A DNA stretch of 64,000 nucleotides from Chryseobacterium herbae (lineage in GTDB: Bacteria > Bacteroidota > Bacteroidia > Flavobacteriales > Weeksellaceae). This document shows, piece after piece, positions 16,710-24,763 of this stretch. The stretch lies in contig NZ_JAOAMU010000001.1 in assembly GCF_025154075.1 (NCBI RefSeq), forward strand, positions 457,991 through 521,990, written 5' to 3'. Made by a program: the position numbers and the translations under genes. Below the pieces are notes generated by a model that was not told the DNA's origin, made no database searches, and saw only the letters and a program-made list of their open reading frames with translations. Numbering within the stretch: the stretch's first letter is position 1; every line of letters begins with the position of its first letter.

Positions 16710-18227
16710 CTAAAGTTTCACACCATTTCTCTTGTTCAGTTCCTCGAAGACACTTCCAAACGTATTAATTACATCCGTGGGAAGCATAGATTCTTTGGAG
16801 TACTTTTCAGCCGCTAAATCAGCTGCTCTTCCATGAAGCCAAACTCCTAAAATACAGGCGTCTTCCTGAGAATATCCCTGAGCGAGAAGTGAAGTTAGAA
16901 TTCCGGTAAGGATATCTCCGCTCCCACCTTTGGCAAGTCCTGCATTCCCTGTGATATTATAGAATACATTGCCGTCGGGGCTGACCACCTGTGTATGGTG
17001 ATCTTTCAGCACAATATAGATATTCAATTCTGCAGCTTTTTCGCGAGCTAGCTTCAGTCTTTCAAAAGAGTTTTCCGTACTTCCGAATAACCTTTCAAAT
17101 TCCTTTGGATGTGGTGTGATCACAGATTTCTCGGGAATCAGGTTTAAATTTTTAGGGTCTTTTGAGATAATGTTCAGTGCATCGGCATCCAAAACCAAGG
17201 GTTTATTGTATTTTTTCAGAAAATTCAGTAGTCCTTTCTGAGTCTTTTCATTGGTTCCCAATCCTGGTCCAACTCCGTAAACCGTTTCGTTTTCTGTTTC
17301 GAAATTTTCTATGAATTCATTTCCACCTTCCGTAAACATCGCTTCTGGACAGGATATCTGCAAAATTTCATAACCACATCTTGGCGCTAGTGTAAAGGTA
17401 AGACCGGCTCCTGTTTTCAGGGCAGATTGGGTGGCCAATACTGCAGCGCCCATTTTACCATAGCTTCCACCGGCAATGGTCACTTTTCCGTAGGTTCCTT
17501 TGTGTGAAAAATCCTGTCTGGGTTTAAAAATAGCATCGACAAGTTTTTCATTAATGACAAAATCTTTCGTAGTTTCTGTCTGTAAGTATCCTGAATGCAA
17601 CCCTATATCCAAAATGATCACTTTCCCTGTGTATTTTCCTGTTTCGGGATGGAGAAAGCTCTTTTTCCAGCTTTGAAAGCTTAAAGTATAATCTGCTTTA
17701 AAAATCGCAACATCATTTTCAGGTATATCATCAGCGGGCAGACCTGAAGGAAGATCAATAGAAATTTTAATACAGTTTTCCTCATTCAGAACCTCAACCA
17801 ACTCCTTAAAAATCCCTTCCAAAGGTCGTGACAAGCCGGTTCCAAACAGGGCATCAATGACAACAGTTTTAGCATCAAAATTATATTGCTCCGCTTCTTT
17901 AAATTCTCTCACCGAAATTCCTGAGAGATCCCGCAGGCGCTTTACATTGACCGAAGCATCATCTGAAAACTTACCTTTAGTATATTTTACAAAAACATCT
18001 ACATCGAAGCCTTTCATATACAGTATTCTTGCAACGGCAAATCCATCGCCGCCATTGTTTCCGTTACCACAGAATATGGCAATTTTTTTGTGGTTTTTGC
18101 AGTTTTCGGAAATCCAGCCGGCCAATGCTTCAGAGGCTCTTTCCATAAGCTGTATGGAGGAAACAGGTTCGTGAGAAATCGTAAACGTGTCCCAGCGGCG
18201 TATTTGTTCTGCAGTAAATATTTTCAT
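16710..18227 (-). CDS. nnr: Bifunctional NAD(P)H-hydrate epimerase/dehydratase Nnr
   Basis: A 505 aa fusion that repairs hydrated NADH and NADPH. The N-terminal YjeF_N epimerase domain (~1-215) has FCGNGNNGGDGFAVAR and VVIDALFGTGLSRPL. The C-terminal ADP-dependent dehydratase domain (~225-500) has KGTYGKVTIAGGSYGKMGA, LDADALN, TPHPKEFERL and the catalytic NAGLAKGGSGDILTGI. Full-length and intact. Its own -7 element (TAATTTTG) sits at 18250-18257 upstream. The stop is immediately adjacent to a heptamer-repeat block. Confidence 0.95.
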   Translation of the reverse strand: MKIFTAEQIRRWDTFTISHEPVSSIQLMERASEALAGWISENCKNHKKIAIFCGNGNNGGDGFAVARILYMKGFDVDVFVKYTKGKFSDDASVNVKRLRDLSGISVREFKEAEQYNFDAKTVVIDALFGTGLSRPLEGIFKELVEVLNEENCIKISIDLPSGLPADDIPENDVAIFKADYTLSFQSWKKSFLHPETGKYTGKVIILDIGLHSGYLQTETTKDFVINEKLVDAIFKPRQDFSHKGTYGKVTIAGGSYGKMGAAVLATQSALKTGAGLTFTLAPRCGYEILQISCPEAMFTEGGNEFIENFETENETVYGVGPGLGTNEKTQKGLLNFLKKYNKPLVLDADALNIISKDPKNLNLIPEKSVITPHPKEFERLFGSTENSFERLKLAREKAAELNIYIVLKDHHTQVVSPDGNVFYNITGNAGLAKGGSGDILTGILTSLLAQGYSQEDACILGVWLHGRAADLAAEKYSKESMLPTDVINTFGSVFEELNKRNGVKL

Positions 18228-18249
18228 AAGATGGTCTCAAACTTTCAAC

Positions 18250-18257
18250 CAAAATTA
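18250..18257 (-). promoter_or_regulatory. -7 promoter element for nnr
   Basis: Minus strand TAATTTTG matches TAnnTTTG, about 23 bp before the nnr ATG. Confidence 0.5.
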
Positions 18258-18436
18258 CGAAAGTTCTATTTCTAAGCCAATGATATTAATAAAAATCCAA
18301 TCATATTATGGTCCCTATGAAATATTTAATTGAAAGAATAATCTCACGTCTAAAATCTTTTTAAACACCATCTATAATTCAATGTTTATGGAATAAAAAA
18401 ACTCTGAAAAGTAGCGTTTTTTACATTTTTTAATTA

Positions 18437-18444
18437 TATTTTTG
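18437..18444 (+). promoter_or_regulatory. -7 promoter element for mscL
   Basis: TATTTTTG matches TAnnTTTG, 28 bp before the mscL ATG at 18473. Confidence 0.5.
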
Positions 18445-18472
18445 TGTGTATACTAATTAAAAAATATAAATT

Positions 18473-18853
18473 ATGGGATTTGTTAAAGAATTTAGAGACT
18501 TTGCTTTTAAGGGCAATGTGCTTGACCTGGCTGTCGGTGTAATCATCGGTGGAGCATTCGGAAAAATCGTTTCCTCATTGGTAGAAGATGTAATCACTCC
18601 GCTTTTACTGAATCCGGCATTGAAAGCTGCAGGTGCAGAAAACATTTCAAAACTTTCATGGAATGGGGTTACTTACGGTAATTTCCTTTCTGCGGTGATC
18701 AGCTTCCTGTGTATCGCTATGGTACTTTTCTGGATCATCAAAGGTGCTAATAAAGTAGTTAAAAGAGAAGACGCTGCTCCAGCCGGACCTACTGCAGACC
18801 AACAATTGCTGACGGAGATCAGAGATCTTTTGAAAAGCAAAAACAATATATAA
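18473..18853 (+). CDS. mscL: Large-conductance mechanosensitive channel MscL
   Basis: A 126 aa homopentameric channel protein that releases solutes on hypo-osmotic shock. It has the canonical N-terminus FVKEFRDFAFKGNVLDLAVGVIIGGAFGKIV as TM1 with the pore constriction, a short periplasmic loop, TM2 (AVISFLCIAMVLFWIIKGAN) and a charged C-terminal helix (LLTEIRDLLKSK). Family length is normal (about 130-150 aa). Monocistronic with its own promoter element and terminator. Confidence 0.96.
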   Translation: MGFVKEFRDFAFKGNVLDLAVGVIIGGAFGKIVSSLVEDVITPLLLNPALKAAGAENISKLSWNGVTYGNFLSAVISFLCIAMVLFWIIKGANKVVKREDAAPAGPTADQQLLTEIRDLLKSKNNI

Positions 18854-18859
18854 AATAGA

Positions 18860-18889
18860 AAAGACTGCCTTCTTAGGCAGTCTTTTTTT
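18860..18889 (+). terminator. mscL terminator
   Basis: Perfect 11-bp stem AAAGACTGCCT (18860-18870) / AGGCAGTCTTT (18875-18885), 4-nt loop, then a T-run. Confidence 0.92.
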
Positions 18890-19067
18890 CTAATTACAGT
18901 TTTGATTTGTTCTTTTGCCTTAAAGCAAAATGAACCAAAAATTGTCTCCATAAAGTCGACGAATGTTATTTCAAGACTTAGAAACTTCCATTTAATTTTA
19001 GTACAGAAAAGAAAAGACCATCTCATTTAAGAGACAGTCTTCCTTTTATTTTTATCCGGTTCAGTGA

Positions 19068-20027
19068 TTACTGAATCTGTAAAATACTTGAAATCTGTTC
19101 TGCCAGAGAAAGTCCGATCCTGTCCTGTGCTTCCAAAGTAGAAGCGCCGGTATGAGGCGTCAGAGAGATCTTTGAATGATTCAATATGGTTTTAGAAGGA
19201 GTAGGCTCATTGATGAATACATCCAATCCTGCAAATTTCACCTTACCTGAATCCAATGCCTCAATTAAAGCGGATTCGTCGATAACACCGCCTCTTGAGC
19301 AATTCACGATGGCAACACCGTCTTTCATCATATCAAATTCATTTTTCCCGATCATATATCCTTCTTTCTGAGCCGGAACGTGCAATGTAATGAAGTCCGA
19401 ATGTTTCAGCACATCCTGAAGCGGTTCAGTTTCAATATCTACATTGATGAACTGATTGTTGTAAAATTTTACTTTAATGCTTGCTTTTCCTACATTACTA
19501 TCTGCTGCCACTACTCTCATTCCTAATCCAAGAGCAATTCTTGCAACCTCCTGTCCTATTCTTCCCATTCCAACGATACCGATGGTTTTTCCTCTTAATT
19601 CGATACCAGCAGTATATGCTTTTTTAAGACCGGAAAATTCCGTATCCCCTACTAAAGGCATTTTTCTGTTTGAATCCTGTAGGAATCTCGCTCCTGAAAA
19701 CAGATGAGCAAAAACAAGCTCCGCTACTGATTCTGAAGAAGCAGACGGCGTATTGATCACATGAATTCCTTTTTCTCTTGCATAATCCACATCAATATTA
19801 TCCATTCCTACACCCCCACGTCCGATAATTTCAATCGACGGACATCCATCAATAATATCTTTTCTTACCTGTGTAGCACTCCTTACCAACAGGGTACGGA
19901 TCTTATGCTCATTAATGTAATCTACCAAAAACTCCTGTGGAACTTTTGCAGTGATCACTTCAAACCCTTTCTCAGCCAGGGCATCAATTCCAGATTGATC
20001 CAGACCGTCATTTGCTAAAACTTTCAT
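19068..20027 (-). CDS. serA: D-3-phosphoglycerate dehydrogenase (short form)
   Basis: A 319 aa D-2-hydroxyacid dehydrogenase, most likely the serine-pathway enzyme converting 3-phosphoglycerate to 3-phosphohydroxypyruvate with NAD. The NAD fold has GIVGMGRIGQEVA; the catalytic residues lie in NCSRGGVIDE (Arg), FINEP (Glu) and LTPHTGAS (His). GRGGVGMDNIDVDYA is typical of SerA. It lacks the C-terminal ACT domain, so it should not be serine-feedback regulated in that way. No serC adjoins it here; a related hydroxyacid dehydrogenase activity cannot be excluded. Confidence 0.85.
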   Translation of the reverse strand: MKVLANDGLDQSGIDALAEKGFEVITAKVPQEFLVDYINEHKIRTLLVRSATQVRKDIIDGCPSIEIIGRGGVGMDNIDVDYAREKGIHVINTPSASSESVAELVFAHLFSGARFLQDSNRKMPLVGDTEFSGLKKAYTAGIELRGKTIGIVGMGRIGQEVARIALGLGMRVVAADSNVGKASIKVKFYNNQFINVDIETEPLQDVLKHSDFITLHVPAQKEGYMIGKNEFDMMKDGVAIVNCSRGGVIDESALIEALDSGKVKFAGLDVFINEPTPSKTILNHSKISLTPHTGASTLEAQDRIGLSLAEQISSILQIQ

Positions 20028-20125
20028 AAATACAATTGATATTAAAAGTGAAAAGATTTAAAAATTAAAGAATTTCAGTGCGTACACTTTGATCGTTCAA
20101 TTTTTAAATCTTCGTATATGTTTTC

Positions 20126-20530
20126 TTAATCTTCTTTGAAAACTTCAATAGTTACCTGCTTTTCTACAAGGTCTGTAAATCTGCCTTTGTATCGTGTAGC
20201 TCTTACCAGGTGGTTGTCTATCCAGTGATAGTTGCCCCCTCTTGGTTTTCCGCAGAGTATGCTGTGGTATTTGAAGCCGTGCTTGTCCAGCCAATCGATG
20301 GTAATCTGCTTCAGATTTTCTGTTCTTGAAGTGAAGAAACAGATCTGGTGTCCTTCGTCATACCATTTATTTACTGTTTCAAGTGCATCCGGGTAAGGTT
20401 CGCAGGTCACCATTCTTTCCGGTTCTTCATTCGGAACATCGTCTGTAATGGTACCGTCTATGTCAATTAAATAATTTTTTACCCCGTCCTTAAGAATAGG
20501 ACTTAAATGCTCTTTATATTCTAATTCCAT
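20126..20530 (-). CDS. HAD-like hydrolase family protein
   Basis: A 134 aa soluble protein with HAD motif I YLIDIDGTITD (nucleophile and acid Asp near residues 23-25), motif II FFTSRT and a possible motif III Lys in CGKPRGGNYHWIDN. It is short, with essentially no cap domain. The substrate is unknown; similar proteins are sometimes labelled phosphoheptose isomerase by automatic pipelines, which the sequence does not support. It lies upstream of serA on the same strand (98 bp gap) and has a -7 element of its own. Confidence 0.75.
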   Translation of the reverse strand: MELEYKEHLSPILKDGVKNYLIDIDGTITDDVPNEEPERMVTCEPYPDALETVNKWYDEGHQICFFTSRTENLKQITIDWLDKHGFKYHSILCGKPRGGNYHWIDNHLVRATRYKGRFTDLVEKQVTIEVFKED

Positions 20531-20547
20531 CAGTAATTATTAAGATG

Positions 20548-20555
20548 CAAAGTTA
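20548..20555 (-). promoter_or_regulatory. -7 promoter element for HAD-like gene
   Basis: Minus strand TAACTTTG matches TAnnTTTG, about 18 bp before the ATG at 20530. Confidence 0.5.
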
Positions 20556-20726
20556 AGTCTTTTATAAGTAAATGAGACATTAAACTTGGTTTAAGTTAAA
20601 AATTTACTACTAAAACTAGTATTTAATGTATAATATAAATAATTTATTCACATTTTGATCCCTTATGGTTAAAAATTTTCTCATTTATAATTTCATTTTC
20701 ATAATGGCCTACTGCTTAATTACTGT

Positions 20727-21143
20727 TTAAAATCTATCTCCCAAACTGATCCGTAAACGATTTAAAGCATTCATTAAGGAAATACTGGAAGTGAGTTCTA
20801 CAATCTCTTTTTCTGAAAACTCCTGCTTTAATTCTTCAAGTAAAAACTCCATATCTTCGCTTAAACCGGTCACAGCATCTCCCCATCTTAATACCAAAAT
20901 CTGTTTACGGTCAAATGAAACGGAATGTTTATACCCCGGTATTTTATCAATTAAAGATAGCTCCATTCCCATTTCTCTTAATTCGTTAGCATGAAAACTA
21001 CAGCAAAATGAACATCCGTTCAGCTGGGATATACGCAATTCGGCCAGTGCAATAAGTTTATTATCAATCTCAGAATTTCTAATGCTTGAATGCGCCTGAT
21101 ACAGGTACCCTACTGTCTTTTTTGAAATCTCTTTATAATCCAT
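20727..21143 (-). CDS. Carboxymuconolactone decarboxylase/AhpD-like family protein
   Basis: A 138 aa protein of the AhpD-like fold. The redox or proton-relay motif is CSFCCSFHANELR (CxxC...H), typical of the alkylhydroperoxidase core used in peroxide defence. I chose ATG 21143: the longer frame from 21203 crosses the -7 element at 21155-21162. It is divergent from an AraC regulator, with overlapping control regions, so that regulator probably controls it. Confidence 0.8.
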   Translation of the reverse strand: MDYKEISKKTVGYLYQAHSSIRNSEIDNKLIALAELRISQLNGCSFCCSFHANELREMGMELSLIDKIPGYKHSVSFDRKQILVLRWGDAVTGLSEDMEFLLEELKQEFSEKEIVELTSSISLMNALNRLRISLGDRF

Positions 21144-21154
21144 TCTTTTTTTTA

Positions 21155-21240
21155 CAAAGTTACAAGTACAGCTGTTTTTAGAAGAGTATAAAAATCTGAT
21201 CAATCAGTAAAAATAAAAGATATAACTTTGCAGAATACAG
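21155..21240. promoter_or_regulatory. Divergent promoters and candidate operator of AhpD-like/AraC pair
   Basis: Minus-strand TAACTTTG at 21162-21155 faces the AhpD-like gene and plus-strand TAACTTTG at 21233-21240 faces the AraC gene. Between them lies the short palindrome CTGAT-CA-ATCAG (21196-21207), a candidate binding site. Confidence 0.5.
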
Positions 21241-21252
21241 CATGGCAAAGCA

Positions 21253-22089
21253 ATGGATCATATACAAGAGCTTATTGAAATAGAGATCACCGAACTCACT
21301 GAATGGAAAGACAGATTCCGCAAAAACAGTTTTTTTGAATTGGTATTTATTCTTAAAGGAAAAGGAATTCAAAGTATAGAGTACCGAACCCAGACTTATG
21401 AAAAGAATGATTTTTTTCTTTTACCATACTCTAAATGTCATGCCTATGAAATTTCGGAACCTACCACCTTCTTTTTTATCCGGTTTACAGAACATTATTT
21501 TAAAAATCTTAAGAATACCTCAATAGATTATTTACAATGGTATAGTAAGCTCAATTACATTATCGGGTTTTATGATTTCAATACGGGGCTTTATTTCAAT
21601 GATGAAAAAGATAAAAGTCAGGTGAAAAAATTGTTTGAGATTATACTTATAGAAAAAGACCAGAAGTATGAGTATTCAGAAACATTAATTGCTAATACGT
21701 TGGCCTCGATCTTAACGATAATAAGTTCAAAATTAACTAAGTCAGTTGATGTACATAAGAAAAGTCATCACAGATTGGCAGACATTATTCAACATATCAA
21801 TCAGAATATCGTTGATGAAAACAAGCTATCTATTCAATATCTCTCGGAGAAGTTTAACATTTCCAACAAGTATTTCAGTGAATATTTTAAAAGGAATGCT
21901 AATGAAACACTCAAAGAATACATTCAGAAAACAAAGCTCCAGATAGCAGTCAACAGAATAAAATATACCGAAGCACCTTTGCAGGAAATAGCATGGAGTC
22001 TTGGTTTTACAGACGGCAGCCATTTAAACAAAGCTCTGAAAAAACACCTTGGAGTAGCATCATCTGTTTTAAGAAAAGAGAAAAAATAG
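21253..22089 (+). CDS. AraC-family transcriptional regulator
   Basis: A 278 aa regulator. The N-terminal ~150 residues form a cupin-like ligand domain (FELVFILKGKGIQSIEYRTQTYEKNDFFLLP). The C-terminal ~100 residues carry two helix-turn-helix motifs (LSIQYLSEKFNISNKYFSEYFKRN and PLQEIAWSLGFTDGSHLNKALKKHLG). The effector is unknown. Divergent orientation to the AhpD-like gene suggests that as its target. The predicted leader is only about 9 nt. Confidence 0.9.
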   Translation: MDHIQELIEIEITELTEWKDRFRKNSFFELVFILKGKGIQSIEYRTQTYEKNDFFLLPYSKCHAYEISEPTTFFFIRFTEHYFKNLKNTSIDYLQWYSKLNYIIGFYDFNTGLYFNDEKDKSQVKKLFEIILIEKDQKYEYSETLIANTLASILTIISSKLTKSVDVHKKSHHRLADIIQHINQNIVDENKLSIQYLSEKFNISNKYFSEYFKRNANETLKEYIQKTKLQIAVNRIKYTEAPLQEIAWSLGFTDGSHLNKALKKHLGVASSVLRKEKK

Positions 22090-22249
22090 ATTTTTATGTT
22101 AATTATCTTTATGACAATGGTCAAAAATTGAAGCCAAATTTAAACTTACTCTTCAAGAAGCATATTTTTTTTAATATTTACCCGCTTCACCCTTCAATTT
22201 CTGTCCTATGATGTTTATCCAAAAATTTTCAAAATACATTTATAAGGCT

Positions 22250-22257
22250 TACATTTG
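22250..22257 (+). promoter_or_regulatory. -7 promoter element for idi, implying a near-leaderless mRNA
   Basis: TACATTTG matches TAnnTTTG and ends only 5 bp before the ATG at 22263, so transcription should begin within a few bases of the start codon. Confidence 0.5.
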
Positions 22258-22262
22258 TAGAA

Positions 22263-22772
22263 ATGGAAGAATTTGTAGTTTTAGTAAATCCTGAAGATGA
22301 AGTTTTGGGTCTTATGGAAAAGCAGCAGGCTCACATCAACGGTCTTCTGCACCGTGCTTTTTCCGTCTTTTTGTTCAACAGCAAAGGAGAGATGCTTCTT
22401 CAGAAAAGAGCGTCCGGAAAATACCATTCTCCCAATCAGTGGACCAATGCAGTATGCTCCCATCCGCGAGAAGGTGAAACTTATCTTGAGGGTGCAAAAC
22501 GTAGAATAAAAGAGGAACTTGGAATTGAAGCTGAGCTTTCGGAAAAGTTTAATTTTATTTACAAAGCAGATGTAGGAGGTGGCCTTTGGGAACACGAACT
22601 CGACCACGTATTTGTAGGAAACCATGAAACGGATTTCAATTTAAATCCTGAAGAAGTGGAAGAAGTAAGATTCATTTCCACGGAAGATCTGGATAAGGAA
22701 ATCGCTGAAAATCCCGGCCATTTTACAGAGTGGTTTAAAATTATCCTCGAAGAATATAAACACCATTTTTAA
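22263..22772 (+). CDS. idi: Isopentenyl-diphosphate delta-isomerase, type I
   Basis: A 169 aa Nudix-fold enzyme interconverting IPP and DMAPP for isoprenoid (menaquinone, carotenoid) synthesis. The catalytic Cys is in WTNAVCSHPREGE and the acidic metal and catalytic residues are in GGLWEHELDHVF; AKRRIKEELGIE is the Nudix helix. Family length is normal. It is followed after 3 bp by a small secreted protein and then gcvT, probably one transcript. Confidence 0.95.
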   Translation: MEEFVVLVNPEDEVLGLMEKQQAHINGLLHRAFSVFLFNSKGEMLLQKRASGKYHSPNQWTNAVCSHPREGETYLEGAKRRIKEELGIEAELSEKFNFIYKADVGGGLWEHELDHVFVGNHETDFNLNPEEVEEVRFISTEDLDKEIAENPGHFTEWFKIILEEYKHHF

Positions 22773-22775
22773 TTG

Positions 22776-23246
22776 ATGAAAAAAATACTGCTCGTATCCG
22801 CTTTTTTATCGGCAAGCTTATTTTTTGCCCAGAAAGCAAAAGTCTTTGACAGTCCCGGCTACTCGATCAATGTTCCGGAAGGCTGGCGATCTACCAATGA
22901 CAGCGATATTGTGAATATTTTTCCTTCCAATGAGGTTGGAGCCATTACCATTTCAGAATATCACGGACTTGAGCTTCCAAAAGCAGATATGAAAAAGTTT
23001 ATCCTGGCACTTTATAAATCTGAAGAGCCGGAAAGCAAAATAAAGGAAAACAAAGGCAGAAAAGGATATACAGAATATTTTTACGAATATTTTGATGAAA
23101 AGGAGAAACTGTTCTGGATCACCAGGGCATTTCAGAAGGACAAAGATCTGTATCTTATTTCCATCAACTGTGGCCAGAAATTCTGGAACGGAAATTATAT
23201 GAGTCTATTCAACGAAACTTTCAACAGCTTTAAAATAAAGAAATAA
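22776..23246 (+). CDS. Small secreted hypothetical protein
   Basis: A 156 aa protein with a signal peptide (MKKILLVSAFLSASLFFAQ). The mature chain (FDSPGYSINVPEGWRSTNDSDIVNIFPSNE, a PsbP/Mog1-like opening of about 30 residues) resembles small periplasmic domains that begin with a YSIxxPxGW motif. Function unknown. ATG 22776 was chosen; a TTG one codon earlier is less likely. It sits between idi and gcvT with 3 and 9 bp gaps, so it is co-transcribed. Confidence 0.7.
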   Translation: MKKILLVSAFLSASLFFAQKAKVFDSPGYSINVPEGWRSTNDSDIVNIFPSNEVGAITISEYHGLELPKADMKKFILALYKSEEPESKIKENKGRKGYTEYFYEYFDEKEKLFWITRAFQKDKDLYLISINCGQKFWNGNYMSLFNETFNSFKIKK

Positions 23247-23255
23247 AAATTAAAT

Positions 23256-24332
23256 ATGAAGAAAACAGCCTTATACGATAAACACGTTTCTTTGGGCGCT
23301 AAAATCGTACCTTTTGCAGGTTTTGAAATGCCTGTACAGTATTCTGGTGTAACGGAAGAGCATTTTGCGGTAAGAGAAAAAGCAGGATTATTCGATGTTT
23401 CGCACATGGGACAGTTTTTTATTGAAGGACCGGGATCTAAGGATCTTTTACAGTTTGTGACTACTAATAATGTAGATGCTCTTGAAAACGGAAAAGCTCA
23501 GTATTCTTGCCTTCCAAACGAAAACGGAGGAATCGTGGACGATCTTATTGTTTACAAAATGGAAGACGACAAATATTTTGTGGTGGTAAACGCGTCAAAT
23601 ATCGAAAAAGACTGGAATCATATCTCAAAATATAACACATTCGGTGCTCAGATGACCAATGCTTCTGATGCGATGTCATTATTAGCAGTTCAGGGACCTA
23701 GAGCTACAGAAATCCTTCAAAAGATTACAGAGACTAATCTTTCTGAAATCCCTTATTATAATTTTGCAGTAGGAAGTGTTGCTGGTGTAGAGAATGTGAT
23801 CATTTCGAACACAGGATATACTGGAAGTGGTGGATTTGAGATCTACTTCAACAATGAAAACGCTGTTCAACTTTGGGATGCGATCATCAATGCTGGTGAA
23901 GCTGAAGGAATTGTTCCTGCAGGTCTTGCTGCAAGAGATACTTTAAGATTAGAAAAAGGTTTCTGTCTTTACGGAAATGATATTGATGATACCACTTCTC
24001 CTATTGAAGCAGGATTGGGATGGATCACGAAATTCGATAAAGATTTTGTTTCTAAAGAGACTTTCGCAAAACAGAAAGAAGAAGGGGTTACGAGAAAGCT
24101 TGTAGGCTTTGAACTTCAGGACAAAGGGGTTCCAAGACATGATTATCCGGTAGTGGATGCAGAAGGAAATGTAATCGGAAAAGTGACTTCAGGGACACAG
24201 TCTCCAATGAAAAAGATCGGTTTGGGTCTTGCTTATGTGGACAAACCTCATTTCAAACTGGGTTCTGAAATCTTTATTCAGGTAAGAAACAAGAACATTC
24301 CTGCAAAAGTAGTGAAAGCTCCTTTCGTATAA
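23256..24332 (+). CDS. gcvT: Glycine cleavage system aminomethyltransferase (T protein)
   Basis: A 358 aa folate-dependent enzyme that releases ammonia and methylene-THF from the aminomethyl H protein. Seen: [24 protein letters not shown] at the start, FDVSHMGQ, the catalytic Asp in [10 protein letters not shown], and [10 protein letters not shown]. Full length. No gcvH or gcvP lies nearby, as is common in Bacteroidota. A strong terminator follows. Confidence 0.96.
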   Translation: MKKTALYDKHVSLGAKIVPFAGFEMPVQYSGVTEEHFAVREKAGLFDVSHMGQFFIEGPGSKDLLQFVTTNNVDALENGKAQYSCLPNENGGIVDDLIVYKMEDDKYFVVVNASNIEKDWNHISKYNTFGAQMTNASDAMSLLAVQGPRATEILQKITETNLSEIPYYNFAVGSVAGVENVIISNTGYTGSGGFEIYFNNENAVQLWDAIINAGEAEGIVPAGLAARDTLRLEKGFCLYGNDIDDTTSPIEAGLGWITKFDKDFVSKETFAKQKEEGVTRKLVGFELQDKGVPRHDYPVVDAEGNVIGKVTSGTQSPMKKIGLGLAYVDKPHFKLGSEIFIQVRNKNIPAKVVKAPFV

Positions 24333-24350
24333 TTGTTCAAAAAATATTAA

Positions 24351-24387
24351 AAAACAGGCTGTAATTTATTTTACAGCCTGTTTTTTT
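24351..24387. terminator. Convergent terminator after gcvT
   Basis: 12-bp stem AAAACAGGCTGT (24351-24362) / ACAGCCTGTTTT (24373-24384) then Ts; it ends just before the stop of the minus-strand peptide gene. Confidence 0.88.
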
Positions 24388-24391
24388 GTGA

Positions 24392-24580
24392 TTAATAGCA
24401 GATACAGCAAACCTTTCTGTCCGGACTACAGGCATCCCCGACTCCAGGAGTATTGGAAATAACGCCGCCACCAGGCCCGCAAAGGGTAAAGCAGTTAACA
24501 ATTGGTGGTCTTACGCCTCCCATAATTTCTTTTAATGCTGATCTTTTAAGATTCTTCGTTTTTAAAAAGTTTTTTGTCAT
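24392..24580 (-). CDS. Cys-rich double-glycine leader peptide (bacteriocin-like)
   Basis: A 62 aa precursor-like peptide. The leader KNLKRSALKEIMGG (residues 9-22) has the L-K-x-I-x-G-G pattern of double-glycine leaders cleaved by C39-peptidase ABC exporters. The core of 40 residues (VRPPIVNCFTLCGPGGG...) has six cysteines (30, 34, 51, 58, 59, 61). I chose ATG 24580 because the frame upstream of it is unlike any leader. No maturation, immunity or export gene is nearby. It shares leader design and Cys count, but not core sequence, with the peptide at 32641-32820. The bacteriocin role is inference. Confidence 0.75.
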   Translation of the reverse strand: MTKNFLKTKNLKRSALKEIMGGVRPPIVNCFTLCGPGGGVISNTPGVGDACSPDRKVCCICY

Positions 24581-24763
24581 GATTTTATTTTTTGGTGATA
24601 TTAAATATAAGTATTTAATAATGAATTGTTTAAAAAAACACTGATAAATATTAATTCTTATCATTTTAAAATTATCCCGATTAAATAATCATAAAGTATA
24701 ATTAAAGCTGAGTTAATAGACTTGTTCTTCCAATTATCTTTTTTTGCAGGGAAAAATAAATTG

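Noticed and set aside
20126..20530. Phosphoheptose isomerase
   Set aside because: The sequence has HAD motifs (DIDGTI, FTSRT) and no SIS-domain features.
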